Shown here: positions 1 to 8,022 of the stretch, in pieces
Position numbering within the stretch: position 1 is the first letter of the stretch
How the letters are laid out: each line of letters opens with the position of its first letter
Program-made: the position numbers and the translations under genes
Source of the DNA: Methanomethylophilus sp963631655
Lineage (GTDB): Archaea; Thermoplasmatota; Thermoplasmata; Methanomassiliicoccales; Methanomethylophilaceae
NCBI GenBank assembly: GCA_963631655.1
Contig: CAVGRR010000002.1
Span: 6,405 to 70,404, forward strand
Length of the DNA stretch: 64,000 nucleotides
Reading direction: 5' to 3'
The notes under the pieces: generated by a model
Database searches by the model: none
What the model was told of the DNA's origin: nothing
The model's input: only the letters and a program-made list of their open reading frames with translations

Positions 1-203
1 AGGGTCTTCACGCGGCCGTCCAGCATCTCGGGGAATCCCGTGACCTCGGCGACCTCTTTGACCGGGATCTCATTCTCGTTCAGAAGTTTGTAGGTGCCCC
101 CGGTCGAGATGATCTCGACGCCCATTTCCTGGAGCTGTTTTGCAAAATCGACGACGCCGGTCTTGTCTGATACACTAATGATTGCTCTCTTGATTCTTAC
201 CAG
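1..203 (-). CDS. purH: PurH N-terminal fragment (IMP cyclohydrolase, MGS-like domain), partial
   Basis: The reverse strand encodes 67 residues that match the start of PurH: RAIISVSDKTG, then ISTGGTYKLL, then TGFPEMLDGRVKTL, the MGS-like fold that closes FAICAR to IMP in purine synthesis. The gene runs off the left edge, so a C-terminal transformylase domain cannot be judged. No ATG, GTG or TTG lies in frame between the upstream TGA and conserved sequence. A Shine-Dalgarno AAGGGGG (211-217) is followed after 7 nt by CTG at 203-201, which puts the start where PurH proteins normally begin. The first ATG is internal, after about 26 residues, and would delete the SVSDK strand. PurP, which makes FAICAR from formate, lies at 18496-19569 and would feed this enzyme. 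Confidence 0.85.
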   Translation of the reverse strand, partial: MVRIKRAIISVSDKTGVVDFAKQLQEMGVEIISTGGTYKLLNENEIPVKEVAEVTGFPEMLDGRVKT

Positions 204-217
204 TATGACGCCCCCTT
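201..217 (-). promoter_or_regulatory. Shine-Dalgarno plus near-cognate CTG start of purH
   Basis: AAGGGGG at 217-211, a 7-nt spacer, then CTG at 203-201. The 7-nt spacing is the same as at csl4, rpsB, rpa and the BtuC-like gene in this window. No canonical start codon is available in frame. Confidence 0.55.
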
Positions 218-279
218 GGTCGGGTCAGTACAACGTACCTGTTTTTCTTATCACGAAATCATACATAAACTTATCAAAA

Positions 280-329
280 CGAAATTCGTATTTTGCCTTC
301 GAATAATAATTATTTTTTTACGAATTTCG
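280..329. promoter_or_regulatory. 11-bp inverted repeat in the divergent purH / methyltransferase promoter region
   Basis: CGAAATTCGTA (280-290) is mirrored perfectly by TACGAATTTCG (319-329) across a very AT-rich 28-bp spacer. It lies between the purH start (203) and the methyltransferase start (363), so it could be an operator or a structured DNA element that controls both. A shorter dyad, GTACAACGTAC, is at 228-238. The function is inferred from position only. Confidence 0.45.
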
Positions 330-362
330 AATTCTGACTCTGTTTTCAAATATCCGTATTCA

Positions 363-968
363 ATGTCCCAGACAATGAAAAAGAAAGACCTCGAGATCGC
401 GCTCGAGAAGGTGGAGCCCTTCAGGGACCCTGTCGCCCGCCTCGAGCAGTATCCCACCCCCGCCGTGATCGCTGCGGACATCGTCTACGACGCATATTGT
501 TCGGGCGACATCGAGGGGATGAAGGTCATGGACCTCGGATGCGGAACCGGGATCTTCTCCATCGCCGCCGCCCTCATGGGGGCGGGAATGGTGGTCGGAT
601 ACGACGTTTCGGAAAGTGCATTGAATATCGCAAGAGAGAACATCGACAGATTCGGACTCGACATCGCACTGAAGCTGTCCGATGTCAGAGCGGTCTCCGA
701 AGGCGCGGACACAGTGCTGATGAATCCCCCGTTCGGAAGTCAGAACCGCAACGCGGACAGACCGTTCCTGGATAAAGCCATGGAATCCGCGGAGGTTGTG
801 TATTCCATCCACATGGCGAACACCTTGGACTTCATCAGAGAGTACGCCGAGGAAAAAGGCCGTACGCTCGAGCGCTATAGAATTTATAAGTACCAAATCC
901 CGCATACTTTCTCATTCCATACCAAAACGAAACAGACCGTGGAAATTGCCGCGGTGGTTATCAGATAA
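363..968 (+). CDS. METTL5-like SAM-dependent N6-adenine RNA methyltransferase
   Basis: A protein of 201 residues with a Rossmann methyltransferase fold. SAM motif I is VMDLGCGTGIF (about residues 54-64), followed by the acidic loop GYDVSE and the catalytic NPPFGSQ motif of N6-adenine methylases. Length and sequence fit the archaeal METTL5/PF05175 group, which methylates adenine in small-subunit rRNA; the substrate is inferred. The start at 363 was chosen because the conserved region begins soon after it. An ATG at 375 is also possible. The upstream extension to 216 is an artefact of an open frame through AT-rich promoter DNA. The gene is followed after 11 nt by csl4 and probably shares its transcript. 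Confidence 0.82.
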   Translation: MSQTMKKKDLEIALEKVEPFRDPVARLEQYPTPAVIAADIVYDAYCSGDIEGMKVMDLGCGTGIFSIAAALMGAGMVVGYDVSESALNIARENIDRFGLDIALKLSDVRAVSEGADTVLMNPPFGSQNRNADRPFLDKAMESAEVVYSIHMANTLDFIREYAEEKGRTLERYRIYKYQIPHTFSFHTKTKQTVEIAAVVIR

Positions 969-979
969 GGAGACAACAC

Positions 980-1540
980 ATGACTGGAAAACAAGTTCTG
1001 CCCGGAGATGAAATTGCAGTGGAGGAGGAATATGTGGCCTCCGAGGGCACCTATGTCAGAGACGGAAAAATCTACGCCGCACAGGTCGGAACCCTGGTGC
1101 TCGATGACAACGAATGTGTTGCCAAGGTCGTTTCGTTCAACCCCCCGAACATCCTTCAGATCGGGGACATCGTCTACCTGAACATCGACGACACCCGCAA
1201 GACCATGGCCACCGCCACCGCCCTTGTGAAAGAGGGGAGCGAGAGGGACATCGCGAGCAGCACCGTCGCCACCATCCACGTCTCCAAGATCTCACCAGAC
1301 TACACTGACAATGTGGCCAACGAACTACGCAAAGGAGACCTCGTCCGCGGAAAGGTCATCAGCGTCAAACCCTCCCTTCAGCTCACCACCAAAGAGCCCC
1401 ACCTCGGAGTCGTCCGCTCCCAGTGCGGCATCTGCAAGACCGAACTCGTCAGAAAGGGAAAGAACAACGTGTTCTGCCCCAAGTGCAAACGTTCCCAGAC
1501 CAGGAAGCTTGCCGACGACTACGGGGATGTCGAAATATGA
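980..1540 (+). CDS. csl4: Exosome subunit Csl4 (S1 domain and zinc ribbon)
   Basis: A 186-residue RNA-binding cap subunit of the archaeal exosome, the 3'-5' RNA degradation and polyadenylation complex. The N-terminal domain starts with the typical KQVLPGDE...EGTY sequence. A central S1 OB-fold spans about residues 60-140. The C-terminal zinc ribbon shows CGIC (about 152-155) and CPKC (about 168-171). A strong Shine-Dalgarno AAGGAG lies 7 nt before ATG 980. The stop overlaps the next start (ATGA at 1537), indicating translational coupling. Length is normal for the family. Confidence 0.93.
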   Translation: MTGKQVLPGDEIAVEEEYVASEGTYVRDGKIYAAQVGTLVLDDNECVAKVVSFNPPNILQIGDIVYLNIDDTRKTMATATALVKEGSERDIASSTVATIHVSKISPDYTDNVANELRKGDLVRGKVISVKPSLQLTTKEPHLGVVRSQCGICKTELVRKGKNNVFCPKCKRSQTRKLADDYGDVEI

Positions 1541-1719
1541 GCGGCAGATCCGAAAAGACCCAGATCGAGGAATTGAAGACCGAGATCTCCAAGCTGAGGT
1601 CCGAGGTCGATTCCCTTCACGAGTTCGTGAAGACCCTCTACGCCATGCTCGACGAGGGCGACGAGTACGAAGGTTCCGGACTCATGCCCGCCATCGATTT
1701 CGGAGGCGTAAACAATTGA
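1537..1719 (+). CDS. Small coiled-coil protein, 60 residues
   Basis: It starts at ATG 1537, overlapping the csl4 stop by 4 nt, and ends in a TTGA overlap with the next gene, so it is embedded in a coupled operon. The sequence is highly charged. Residues 5-35 (TQIEELKTEISKLRSEVDSL) look like one long amphipathic coiled-coil helix, followed by an acidic tail. I do not recognise a named family. The position argues for a real gene, perhaps an oligomerisation or adaptor peptide for Csl4 or the ThiI-like enzyme; that role is a guess. Confidence 0.7.
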   Translation: MSGRSEKTQIEELKTEISKLRSEVDSLHEFVKTLYAMLDEGDEYEGSGLMPAIDFGGVNN

Positions 1720-2342
1720 AGGTAGTGTGTCTCCTTTCCGGCGGAATCGATTCCCCGGTCGCAGCCTACCTTATGGCGAAGGTCGGTGCAGAAGTGATCC
1801 TCCTGCACATGGACAACCGCCCCTATGCGGACGACGGTCTCATGAACAGGGCCGTCCGCCTCACCGAACAGCTGCGCAAGGTCACCGGACAGGAGATGCC
1901 TCTTTATGTGGCCCCCCACGGGGTCTCCCAGAAGGCCATCTCTGAGAAGATAGACAGCCTTTACCAATGTGTCATGTGCAAACATGTCATGCAACTCACC
2001 GCGAAGGAACTGTGCAAGAAACTCGGTGCCTCCGCCATCGTCATGGGTGATTCGCTCGGCCAGGTCGCATCGCAGACCCTTCTCAACATCCGTTCCGAGG
2101 TCGTCGGGGTCAATTTCCCGATCCTAAGACCGCTCATCGGATACGACAAACTGGAGATCATCGACATCGCCGAGAAGATCGGGACCTTCGAACTTTCCAA
2201 CCTCCCGGCGAAGGGATGCACCATCGTCCCCAAGAAAGTGGTCACCGAGTCCCAGCTCAACCGCACTCAGGAATATTATGAAAAGACCGACATCGTCGGC
2301 CTCGCCACCCAATGTGCGGAGAACACCGTCCGTCAGATGTGA
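1716..2342 (+). CDS. ThiI-type PP-loop tRNA sulfurtransferase, catalytic domain only
   Basis: A protein of 208 residues that begins directly with the ATP-pyrophosphatase motif KVVCLLSGGIDSPVAA. It has no NFLD or THUMP domain, unlike bacterial ThiI. LYQCVMCKHVMQ supplies the cysteine pair and LPAKGCTIVPKK is the conserved C-terminal part. It probably makes 4-thiouridine or another thiolated base in tRNA, with a separate protein supplying RNA binding. The start is TTG 1716, which overlaps the previous stop and follows GGAGG (1702-1706) by 9 nt. The longer open frame from 1311 only shadows csl4. Confidence 0.82.
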   Translation: MKVVCLLSGGIDSPVAAYLMAKVGAEVILLHMDNRPYADDGLMNRAVRLTEQLRKVTGQEMPLYVAPHGVSQKAISEKIDSLYQCVMCKHVMQLTAKELCKKLGASAIVMGDSLGQVASQTLLNIRSEVVGVNFPILRPLIGYDKLEIIDIAEKIGTFELSNLPAKGCTIVPKKVVTESQLNRTQEYYEKTDIVGLATQCAENTVRQM

Positions 2343-2602
2343 ATCCCGTTCACATCCAATTTAACATCGCTTCGGTAATATTCTGTAATTGTTCATATTA
2401 CTTTATTTTACATTGGCATTATGGTATAAGTTATTATTAATGATAATTTTGTAAATAAATGTTAATTGGAAGATATGTATCAATCAATAAATAGTGCATA
2501 ATACATTTATTTCTCATCGAAAAAAGGCCGATTATCGAAAGTCGGTCTATACATCCGAATTTAATCCATTTCCCAAACCGTGGGAAATGAAGGGGAACCC
2601 TT
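2343..2602. other. AT-rich intergenic region before the uptake operon
   Basis: 260 bp, much richer in A+T than its surroundings, with no convincing gene. It contains a small dyad GGCCGA/TCGGTC near 2526-2547, TATA-like stretches around 2495-2515, and the longer palindrome annotated separately next to the first gene. It probably holds the promoter of the 2603-11814 operon. Confidence 0.6.
2567..2589 (+). promoter_or_regulatory. Perfect 9-bp inverted repeat just upstream of the Shine-Dalgarno of the uptake operon
   Basis: CATTTCCCA (2567-2575) and TGGGAAATG (2581-2589) are perfect inverted repeats around a 5-nt centre. The Shine-Dalgarno AAGGGG (2590-2595) follows directly, then ATG 2603 after 7 nt. 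A dyad here could be a repressor operator or an RNA hairpin that masks the ribosome-binding site. Metal or corrinoid control would suit the genes, but the ligand is not shown by sequence. Confidence 0.5.
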
Positions 2603-4018
2603 ATGCACGCTTCATCCATCAAACTGACCTCCGCCTTTCTCATTATCATCCTTTCAGTGGGAACGGTCTCCCTGGTCGGATTCACTGTGGACTCAGCAGA
2701 CCCCAAACAGGGCGTCATGCTGGATTTCGCATACTACAACGTGGAATGGAACGAGATGGAGTTCACCGAGGGCATGACCGGCAGGGATGCCCTGGACCTG
2801 GTCTGCGCGTCCAAAGGGTATGAGGTCGTCGAGAACTCAGACGGTTCGATCTATTCTGTGAACAACAAACCGGAACTCCGCAACGTCAGCTGGGGAATGT
2901 ACGTCCTCGACGATGACAACAACTGGGTCGAAATCGAGAATCCGAACACATATGTGGTGTACGGAGAGGAGATCATCTCCTGGGCGAGGACCGGAACCGG
3001 CAGCGAGATGATGCCCGCTGTGGACCAGACAGGTTTCACATACTACAGCTATGCCAACCGCGGTGCCAATCAGCTCGGGGAGAAACTGAGGATCATCACC
3101 CTCGCACCGTCCGTCACGGAGACCGTATGTGCGATCGGTGGCAGGGAGTACATCGTCGGTACCGACCGTTACAGTGATTATCCCAATGCATTGGTCGAGG
3201 ACCAGAACAGCGGCAAGGTCTCCATCGTCGGAGGATACACCGACCCCAACTTCGAGAAGGTCGTGGGGGAGAATCCCGATATTGTCTTCCTTGACGGGGG
3301 TACAGGGGAACATGTCACCATGGCCGACAAGCTCCGCAAGGCGGGAATATCCTGCGTTGTACTATACAATGCAGTGACCACGGACGATCTTCTCAAGAAC
3401 CTGTGGATCTGCGCCTCCGCACTCGGATTCTCGGAGGTCGGCAACGAATACATCTCCGATGTGTCCGAGACCCTGAACACCATCTGCAACATCACCAACC
3501 TTCAGGGAAAGAAGGTCTTCGTGTCCCTCGGGGTCAGCGACTCTCCCTACACTGCGGGATCTGGCACATACATCACCAACATGCTCGAATCGCTCGGAGC
3601 GGAGAACATCTTCGCAGAAGATTCCAGCTCCTGGTTCATGGTGTCGAAAGAGATCGTGTACGAACGTCAGCCGGACATCATCATCGTGATCTACGACACC
3701 GAGGAGATCTCCTCGCAGAGGGAATACCGCAAACTGCTGTCACAGTTCAACGACATGTGGAAGAAGACGCCCGCCTACATCAACGGCGACGTGTACGTCT
3801 TCTCCGGCGATGCGGCGAGTCTGCTGTCCCGTTCCGGTGCCAGACTTCCCGAGGCACTGGAACTCATGGCTAAGATCCTCGACCCGGATTCGTTCATCGA
3901 GGCCGACCCCACAGATGTGGTGGGCGTGAAGTATTACAACAATTCATACAACGACGAGGAGAACGGTTATCTCCGTTACGTCAAAGCAAAGGGGCTGTTG
4001 GAATGGCAAAAAGACTGA
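2603..4018 (+). CDS. Secreted BtuF-like ABC substrate-binding protein with an N-terminal DUF4430-like domain
   Basis: A 471-residue exported protein. Residues 5-30 form a hydrophobic signal sequence with no lipobox. Residues about 35-135 hold a small domain with GMTGRDALDLV, WGMYVLDDD and YVVYGEEI, resembling the DUF4430 beta module of transcobalamin-type proteins. Residues about 155-440 are a class III (BtuF/FhuD) binding protein: LAPSVTETVCAIGG, VGTDRYSDYP, PDIVFLDGG, GSGTYITNMLESLGAENIF. The ligand is therefore probably a corrinoid, with iron-siderophore or heme as alternatives. The start is fixed by AAGGGG 7 nt upstream. The stop overlaps the next gene by 16 nt. The nearby BtuC-like and BtuD-like genes complete the transporter. 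Confidence 0.82.
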   Translation: MHASSIKLTSAFLIIILSVGTVSLVGFTVDSADPKQGVMLDFAYYNVEWNEMEFTEGMTGRDALDLVCASKGYEVVENSDGSIYSVNNKPELRNVSWGMYVLDDDNNWVEIENPNTYVVYGEEIISWARTGTGSEMMPAVDQTGFTYYSYANRGANQLGEKLRIITLAPSVTETVCAIGGREYIVGTDRYSDYPNALVEDQNSGKVSIVGGYTDPNFEKVVGENPDIVFLDGGTGEHVTMADKLRKAGISCVVLYNAVTTDDLLKNLWICASALGFSEVGNEYISDVSETLNTICNITNLQGKKVFVSLGVSDSPYTAGSGTYITNMLESLGAENIFAEDSSSWFMVSKEIVYERQPDIIIVIYDTEEISSQREYRKLLSQFNDMWKKTPAYINGDVYVFSGDAASLLSRSGARLPEALELMAKILDPDSFIEADPTDVVGVKYYNNSYNDEENGYLRYVKAKGLLEWQKD

Positions 4019-5922
4019 CCGCCCTGTTCCCTGTGCTCCTTCTGCTGTTGGCCACGGTCTCCGTCGGGTACTCATCTGCAGAAGACCCAGATGAAGAGGA
4101 GACCATACCCGAGCTGCTGCTCGATATGGGCAACGGCCATACAGAATGGGTGACCATCGTCTCCGGACATTCGATCGAGGATATGCTGTCCGCCACACTC
4201 GGCGACAGGGTCACCTTCGGCGATGTCGACGGAGAGAGAAGAGTGCTTTCCGTGGACGGTGTCACCAGCGTGACCATCGGTACCGGATACAATACCCAGG
4301 AATGCTCCTGGAGGGTCTATTCCTGGAACTCCGTCGAGTGGGAATTCCTTACCACCGATGTCTCCGAGAGGTTCATTTCCACTTATCTGGCACTTGCATA
4401 TTACCCGAACGATCTGACCATTCCCGTCTCGAATCCCGAGTACAGGGGAGTATGGACATCCTACCGCGGAGACTCCTCATCATCAGGGATCAGCACCTCC
4501 ACCGGACCTTCCCATGTGGCAACCCCCCTCGAGTGGTACAGCACCTATGCAGGTGCGGTCGACGCATCCATCCTTTACGCGGACGGAATGATCTATCACA
4601 CAGTTGCAGGAAAATACGGTGCGGTCGGAATGGACAGTCTTGCAAAGATCTGCTGTCTCGACCCCGTCAACCAGGAGGTCCTGTGGTCCCGCACATACTC
4701 GAGTTCTTCGAACATCGAGATCACCACTCCTGTGATCGTCGGTGACATGATCCTCGTGAGTTCGGGTAACTGGCACATTTACTGTCTCGACCGTTTCACA
4801 GGCGAACCGCTGTTCGAACTCATGCCCAACGATTCCACAAGCAGCGGCTCCGTAAGCGGTGACATGTGCAAAGGATCCAAGGTCACCACCTACATCAAGC
4901 GTATGGACGACACCTCGGTCACCGACGACAGGGTCCACTCCAACGCCGGGATCACCAACATGGTGTATGACTCAGGAGTACTGTATTTCGGCACCTCCGA
5001 CGGTCTCCTGAGATGCTTCTCCATCGACCGCGAGAACGGATTCAAGGAGATCTGGAACTTCAAACCCGGCAATGATTACCGCGGATGTTTCTACTATTAT
5101 CCGCCGACGGTCTGCGACATCGACGGCAAGAAATACGTCATGATCGGGAACTACGGGGGCAATCTGCTCTGCGTCGACGGGATCACCGGAACTGAGGTCT
5201 GGCACATTGGCGTCACCGACACCGAAGGCAACAAGGTCGGACAGGTGTCATCGATATCAGTGTGTTCCAACGGAAAGGCACTCGTATGCTATTCAGGCGG
5301 CGAAATGAGCTCCACCGGAGGCGGGATCATGCTCGTCGACGTCACGAACGGCGAGGTCCTGTGGAAACAGGACATCAGGTGCGGAAAACCTGTCACCTAC
5401 GGAGACAGATTCTATTGTTACATCACCGCCAGGACCGACCAGAAGATCAAAGACCGCACGGCCGGCACCGAGATCGAGCTCGTCAACGGATATTATTCAC
5501 TATGGGTCGACGACGGAAGCGTCCAGTGGTGCTACCCCACCGATGCATTATCGATCGGAGGGGTCACCTACTGCGGGGGCAACATCTACAGTATGGACTA
5601 CTCCCCGGGAACTGAAGGGGCCACCGGAGGACAGGTATGGTGCTTCGACTCGGACACCGGCAACGTGGTGTGGAAGGTCAAGGTGTCACCCTACAACGGC
5701 AACGCCTACAGCATGTGCGCACCGACCGTCGTGGACGGAATGGTGCTGGTCGGGAACGACTACGGAGCGATCTACATTCTGTCGGAAACCAGCAGCGACC
5801 AACGTGCACGTACCGCCAACATAGATTACGAAACAAAGGGTCTGGCACATTGGTCATGGATAGCGACGATCACCTTGGTCTTAGTAGCATTGGTGGCATC
5901 GGTATGGCTGTACAGACACTGA
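4003..5922 (+). CDS. Secreted, membrane-anchored PQQ-like beta-propeller protein with a DUF4430-like N-terminal domain
   Basis: A 639-residue protein with a signal peptide (residues 3-24), a short domain containing WRVYSWNSVEWEF that resembles the module in its two operon neighbours, then a PQQ/WD40-like beta-propeller (about 160-600) with blades such as YADGMIYHTVAGKYGAV, LYFGTSDGLLRCFS and GGQVWCFDSDTGNVVWKV. A single C-terminal membrane helix (WSWIATITLVLVALVASVWLY) is followed by a short basic tail, so the propeller faces outward. No quinone-enzyme active site is evident; a binding or scaffold role at the surface is more likely. It is translationally coupled to the binding-protein gene and precedes the permease by 34 bp. 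Confidence 0.78.
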   Translation: MAKRLTALFPVLLLLLATVSVGYSSAEDPDEEETIPELLLDMGNGHTEWVTIVSGHSIEDMLSATLGDRVTFGDVDGERRVLSVDGVTSVTIGTGYNTQECSWRVYSWNSVEWEFLTTDVSERFISTYLALAYYPNDLTIPVSNPEYRGVWTSYRGDSSSSGISTSTGPSHVATPLEWYSTYAGAVDASILYADGMIYHTVAGKYGAVGMDSLAKICCLDPVNQEVLWSRTYSSSSNIEITTPVIVGDMILVSSGNWHIYCLDRFTGEPLFELMPNDSTSSGSVSGDMCKGSKVTTYIKRMDDTSVTDDRVHSNAGITNMVYDSGVLYFGTSDGLLRCFSIDRENGFKEIWNFKPGNDYRGCFYYYPPTVCDIDGKKYVMIGNYGGNLLCVDGITGTEVWHIGVTDTEGNKVGQVSSISVCSNGKALVCYSGGEMSSTGGGIMLVDVTNGEVLWKQDIRCGKPVTYGDRFYCYITARTDQKIKDRTAGTEIELVNGYYSLWVDDGSVQWCYPTDALSIGGVTYCGGNIYSMDYSPGTEGATGGQVWCFDSDTGNVVWKVKVSPYNGNAYSMCAPTVVDGMVLVGNDYGAIYILSETSSDQRARTANIDYETKGLAHWSWIATITLVLVALVASVWLYRH

Positions 5923-5956
5923 ACCGAGAGGTTCGATAATACTCAGAGGAAATGAT

Positions 5957-7132
5957 ATGAGCGATGAAGAAAACGGAAGCCCGGGACCCGACAAAGGCAA
6001 GGGCCCGCTGAAAAACGTGTTCTCCCTGTTCAAAAAGGGATATCACGGACTGCAGTACGACATGATCTCTCCGGACGATGAACGGAGCGAGGTCTCACTC
6101 AAGAAGAGAAGATTCAGGATCATCCTGGTCCTGGGTATCCTCATCTGCGCGGTGATGTTCCTTATCTCCATTTCTATATCGTCGGGAGGCATCATTCCGA
6201 TCAGCGATGCCCTGGGAGCACTCATCTCGGCCATCCAGAAGGGCGGAAACGACCTGAACACCACAGAGCTCTATGTCTACCAGTCCCGTCTGCCCCGTGC
6301 GATTGCCGCCATCGGCGTAGGTGCCGGACTGGCCATCGCAGGTTGCATGTTCCAGGCGCTCATCCGCAACCCTCTCGTGGACCCTTACATCACCGGTGTC
6401 TCCTCCGGTGCAGGTTGCTTCGCCATCGCCATCGTCGTCGCCGGGATCTCCATCTCCGTGCTCAACGACTTCAGCAACTACATCATTCCTCTCGCCGCCA
6501 TCCTCGGAGGCCTCATCGCCTTCGCCATAACTCTGAGTATCGCGGAAGGTGCGGGAGGTTCTGCCACCAACTACATCCTCGCCGGAACCATCGTCGGATT
6601 CGCGTTCACATCTGTGCAGACCATCTTCCTTTCACTGGAGAAGGACAACCTCACCAACGTCATGTGGTGGCTCTACGGCAGTTTCGCCAACATCACATGG
6701 GAGAATGCGTTCCTGGTCCTGGTGCCCGCTTTGGCCATTTCATTCATATCTATGCTGTGGGCCCGTGAGTTCAACCTGTTCATGTCCGGAGAGGACCAGG
6801 CGAGACAGTTGGGTCTCAACGTCAGGAGGTTCAAGGCCGGAATGATGGTCGTCGCCTCCGTCCTCACCTCGATCTGCGTCGCCTTCGTCGGTGTCATCGG
6901 ATTCGTCGGACTCGTCATCCCCCACGCCTGCCGTATGCTCATGGGAGGGGACCACCGTCTCATCATGCCCGCATCCATCGTTCTCGGTGCATGTCTGATG
7001 CTGTTCGCCGACCTCATCGCAAGGGTCGTCATCGCTCCGCTGGAAATCCCTGTCGGAGCGGTCACCGCGCTTATCGGTACCCCGGTATTCGCTTACATGC
7101 TCATCAGAAGGGGGCGGAACTACGACGGATGA
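5957..7132 (+). CDS. FecCD/BtuC-type ABC transporter permease
   Basis: A 391-residue multi-spanning permease of the vitamin B12/iron-siderophore family. An unusually long hydrophilic N-terminus (about 50 residues) precedes the first membrane helix. Family motifs are LPRAIAAIGVGAGLAIAGCMFQALIRNPLVDP in the first half, split here only by ordinary sequence, and GFVGLVIPHACRMLMGGDHR in the second, which contacts the ATPase. GAGG lies 7 nt before ATG 5957. The gene overlaps the predicted start of the ATPase. With the BtuF-like protein and ATPase it forms one importer. Confidence 0.9.
   Translation: MSDEENGSPGPDKGKGPLKNVFSLFKKGYHGLQYDMISPDDERSEVSLKKRRFRIILVLGILICAVMFLISISISSGGIIPISDALGALISAIQKGGNDLNTTELYVYQSRLPRAIAAIGVGAGLAIAGCMFQALIRNPLVDPYITGVSSGAGCFAIAIVVAGISISVLNDFSNYIIPLAAILGGLIAFAITLSIAEGAGGSATNYILAGTIVGFAFTSVQTIFLSLEKDNLTNVMWWLYGSFANITWENAFLVLVPALAISFISMLWAREFNLFMSGEDQARQLGLNVRRFKAGMMVVASVLTSICVAFVGVIGFVGLVIPHACRMLMGGDHRLIMPASIVLGACLMLFADLIARVVIAPLEIPVGAVTALIGTPVFAYMLIRRGRNYDG
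7108..7124 (+). promoter_or_regulatory. Shine-Dalgarno plus near-cognate ACG start of the BtuD-like ATPase
   Basis: AAGGGGG (7108-7114), a 7-nt spacer, then ACG at 7122, in frame with the ATPase. No ATG, GTG or TTG exists in frame upstream of the Walker A region. The geometry matches purH and the flavodoxin at 47880. Confidence 0.45.
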
Positions 7133-8018
7133 TACTCTGAGCTCTGTCTCAGAACCTTCCGAGACGGGTACAAAGAACCTCGTTCCTGAGGATTCCCTTG
7201 CGAACGTCCGTGCCTCTGAACAGGGTTCGTCTTCCGATGAACTTCTGAAGATCGAGGACCTGACCATCAAATTCGGTGATTTCGAAGCGCTCCATCACAT
7301 CAACCTCTCCCTCCCCAAAGGAAGACTGGTGGGTCTCATCGGACCCAACGGATGCGGAAAATCGACCATGATGAAATGCATCTCGAAACTGCATACCGAC
7401 TGGACGGGCAAGATCACCATCGACGGCGTATGCACCGACACCATGAAACCGCTTGACACCGCGAAGATAATCGCCAATGTGCCAGCAGAGCCCGGACCGC
7501 TGTTCGGGATGACCCTGATGGAACTCGTGATGCTCGGAAGGTACCCCTTCGTGGACAAGGTCTGGTGGGAATCCCCCGACGATGAAAAAGCCGTCAGAGA
7601 TGCCCTTAAAACCTTCGGTCTCGACCATTACAGAAGAAAGAAGGTAGCACTTCTCTCCTCGGGAGAGAAACAGCGTGCGCTCATCGCGAAAGCATATGTC
7701 CAAAACCCCAAGCTCATGCTGGTCGACGAACCGACCTCCCACCTTGATATGAAGTACAAACTGGAGGTCATGGAATACCTTCAGAACCTCGCCCGCGGCA
7801 ATATGACGGTCATCGTGGCGGAACACGACATCTCGCTGATGGCACGTTACTGCGACATATGCGTCATCATGAAGAAAGGAAGCATCGTGACCATCGGAGA
7901 CCCCAAGAAGGTCATCACCGAACAGCTGATCAGAGACGTCTACGAGGTCGACGCCCGTGTGGGACTGGACCTCGACGGCGAGATCTACGTCCTGCCGAAG
8001 AGATACATCAAGGACTGA
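7122..8018 (+). CDS. BtuD-like ABC transporter ATP-binding protein (start codon unusual)
   Basis: Energises the importer. Visible motifs are LKIEDLTIKFGDFEALHHINL at the domain start (only the latter part quoted as standard), Walker A GPNGCGKST, signature LLSSGEKQRALIAKA, Walker B LMLVDEPTSHLD and the switch histidine in VAEHD. The first canonical start in frame is GTG 7329, directly before Walker A, which would remove the first strands and the nucleotide-stacking residue. The open frame continues upstream, so translation probably begins at ACG 7122 (298 residues) with an Asp/Ser/Glu-rich leader of about 35 residues. Alternatively, one base was lost just after ATG 7129, which overlaps the permease stop but leads to TGA after three codons. 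Confidence 0.8.
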   Translation, partial: TTDDTLSSVSEPSETGTKNLVPEDSLANVRASEQGSSSDELLKIEDLTIKFGDFEALHHINLSLPKGRLVGLIGPNGCGKSTMMKCISKLHTDWTGKITIDGVCTDTMKPLDTAKIIANVPAEPGPLFGMTLMELVMLGRYPFVDKVWWESPDDEKAVRDALKTFGLDHYRRKKVALLSSGEKQRALIAKAYVQNPKLMLVDEPTSHLDMKYKLEVMEYLQNLARGNMTVIVAEHDISLMARYCDICVIMKKGSIVTIGDPKKVITEQLIRDVYEVDARVGLDLDGEIYVLPKRYIKD

Positions 8019-8022
8019 TACC

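Noticed and set aside
7129..7140. CTC TGA as a programmed +1 frameshift site after ATG 7129, as in bacterial prfB
   Set aside because: A +1 shift from that ATG leads to the wrong frame; the ATPase frame needs a shift of -1 or one inserted base.
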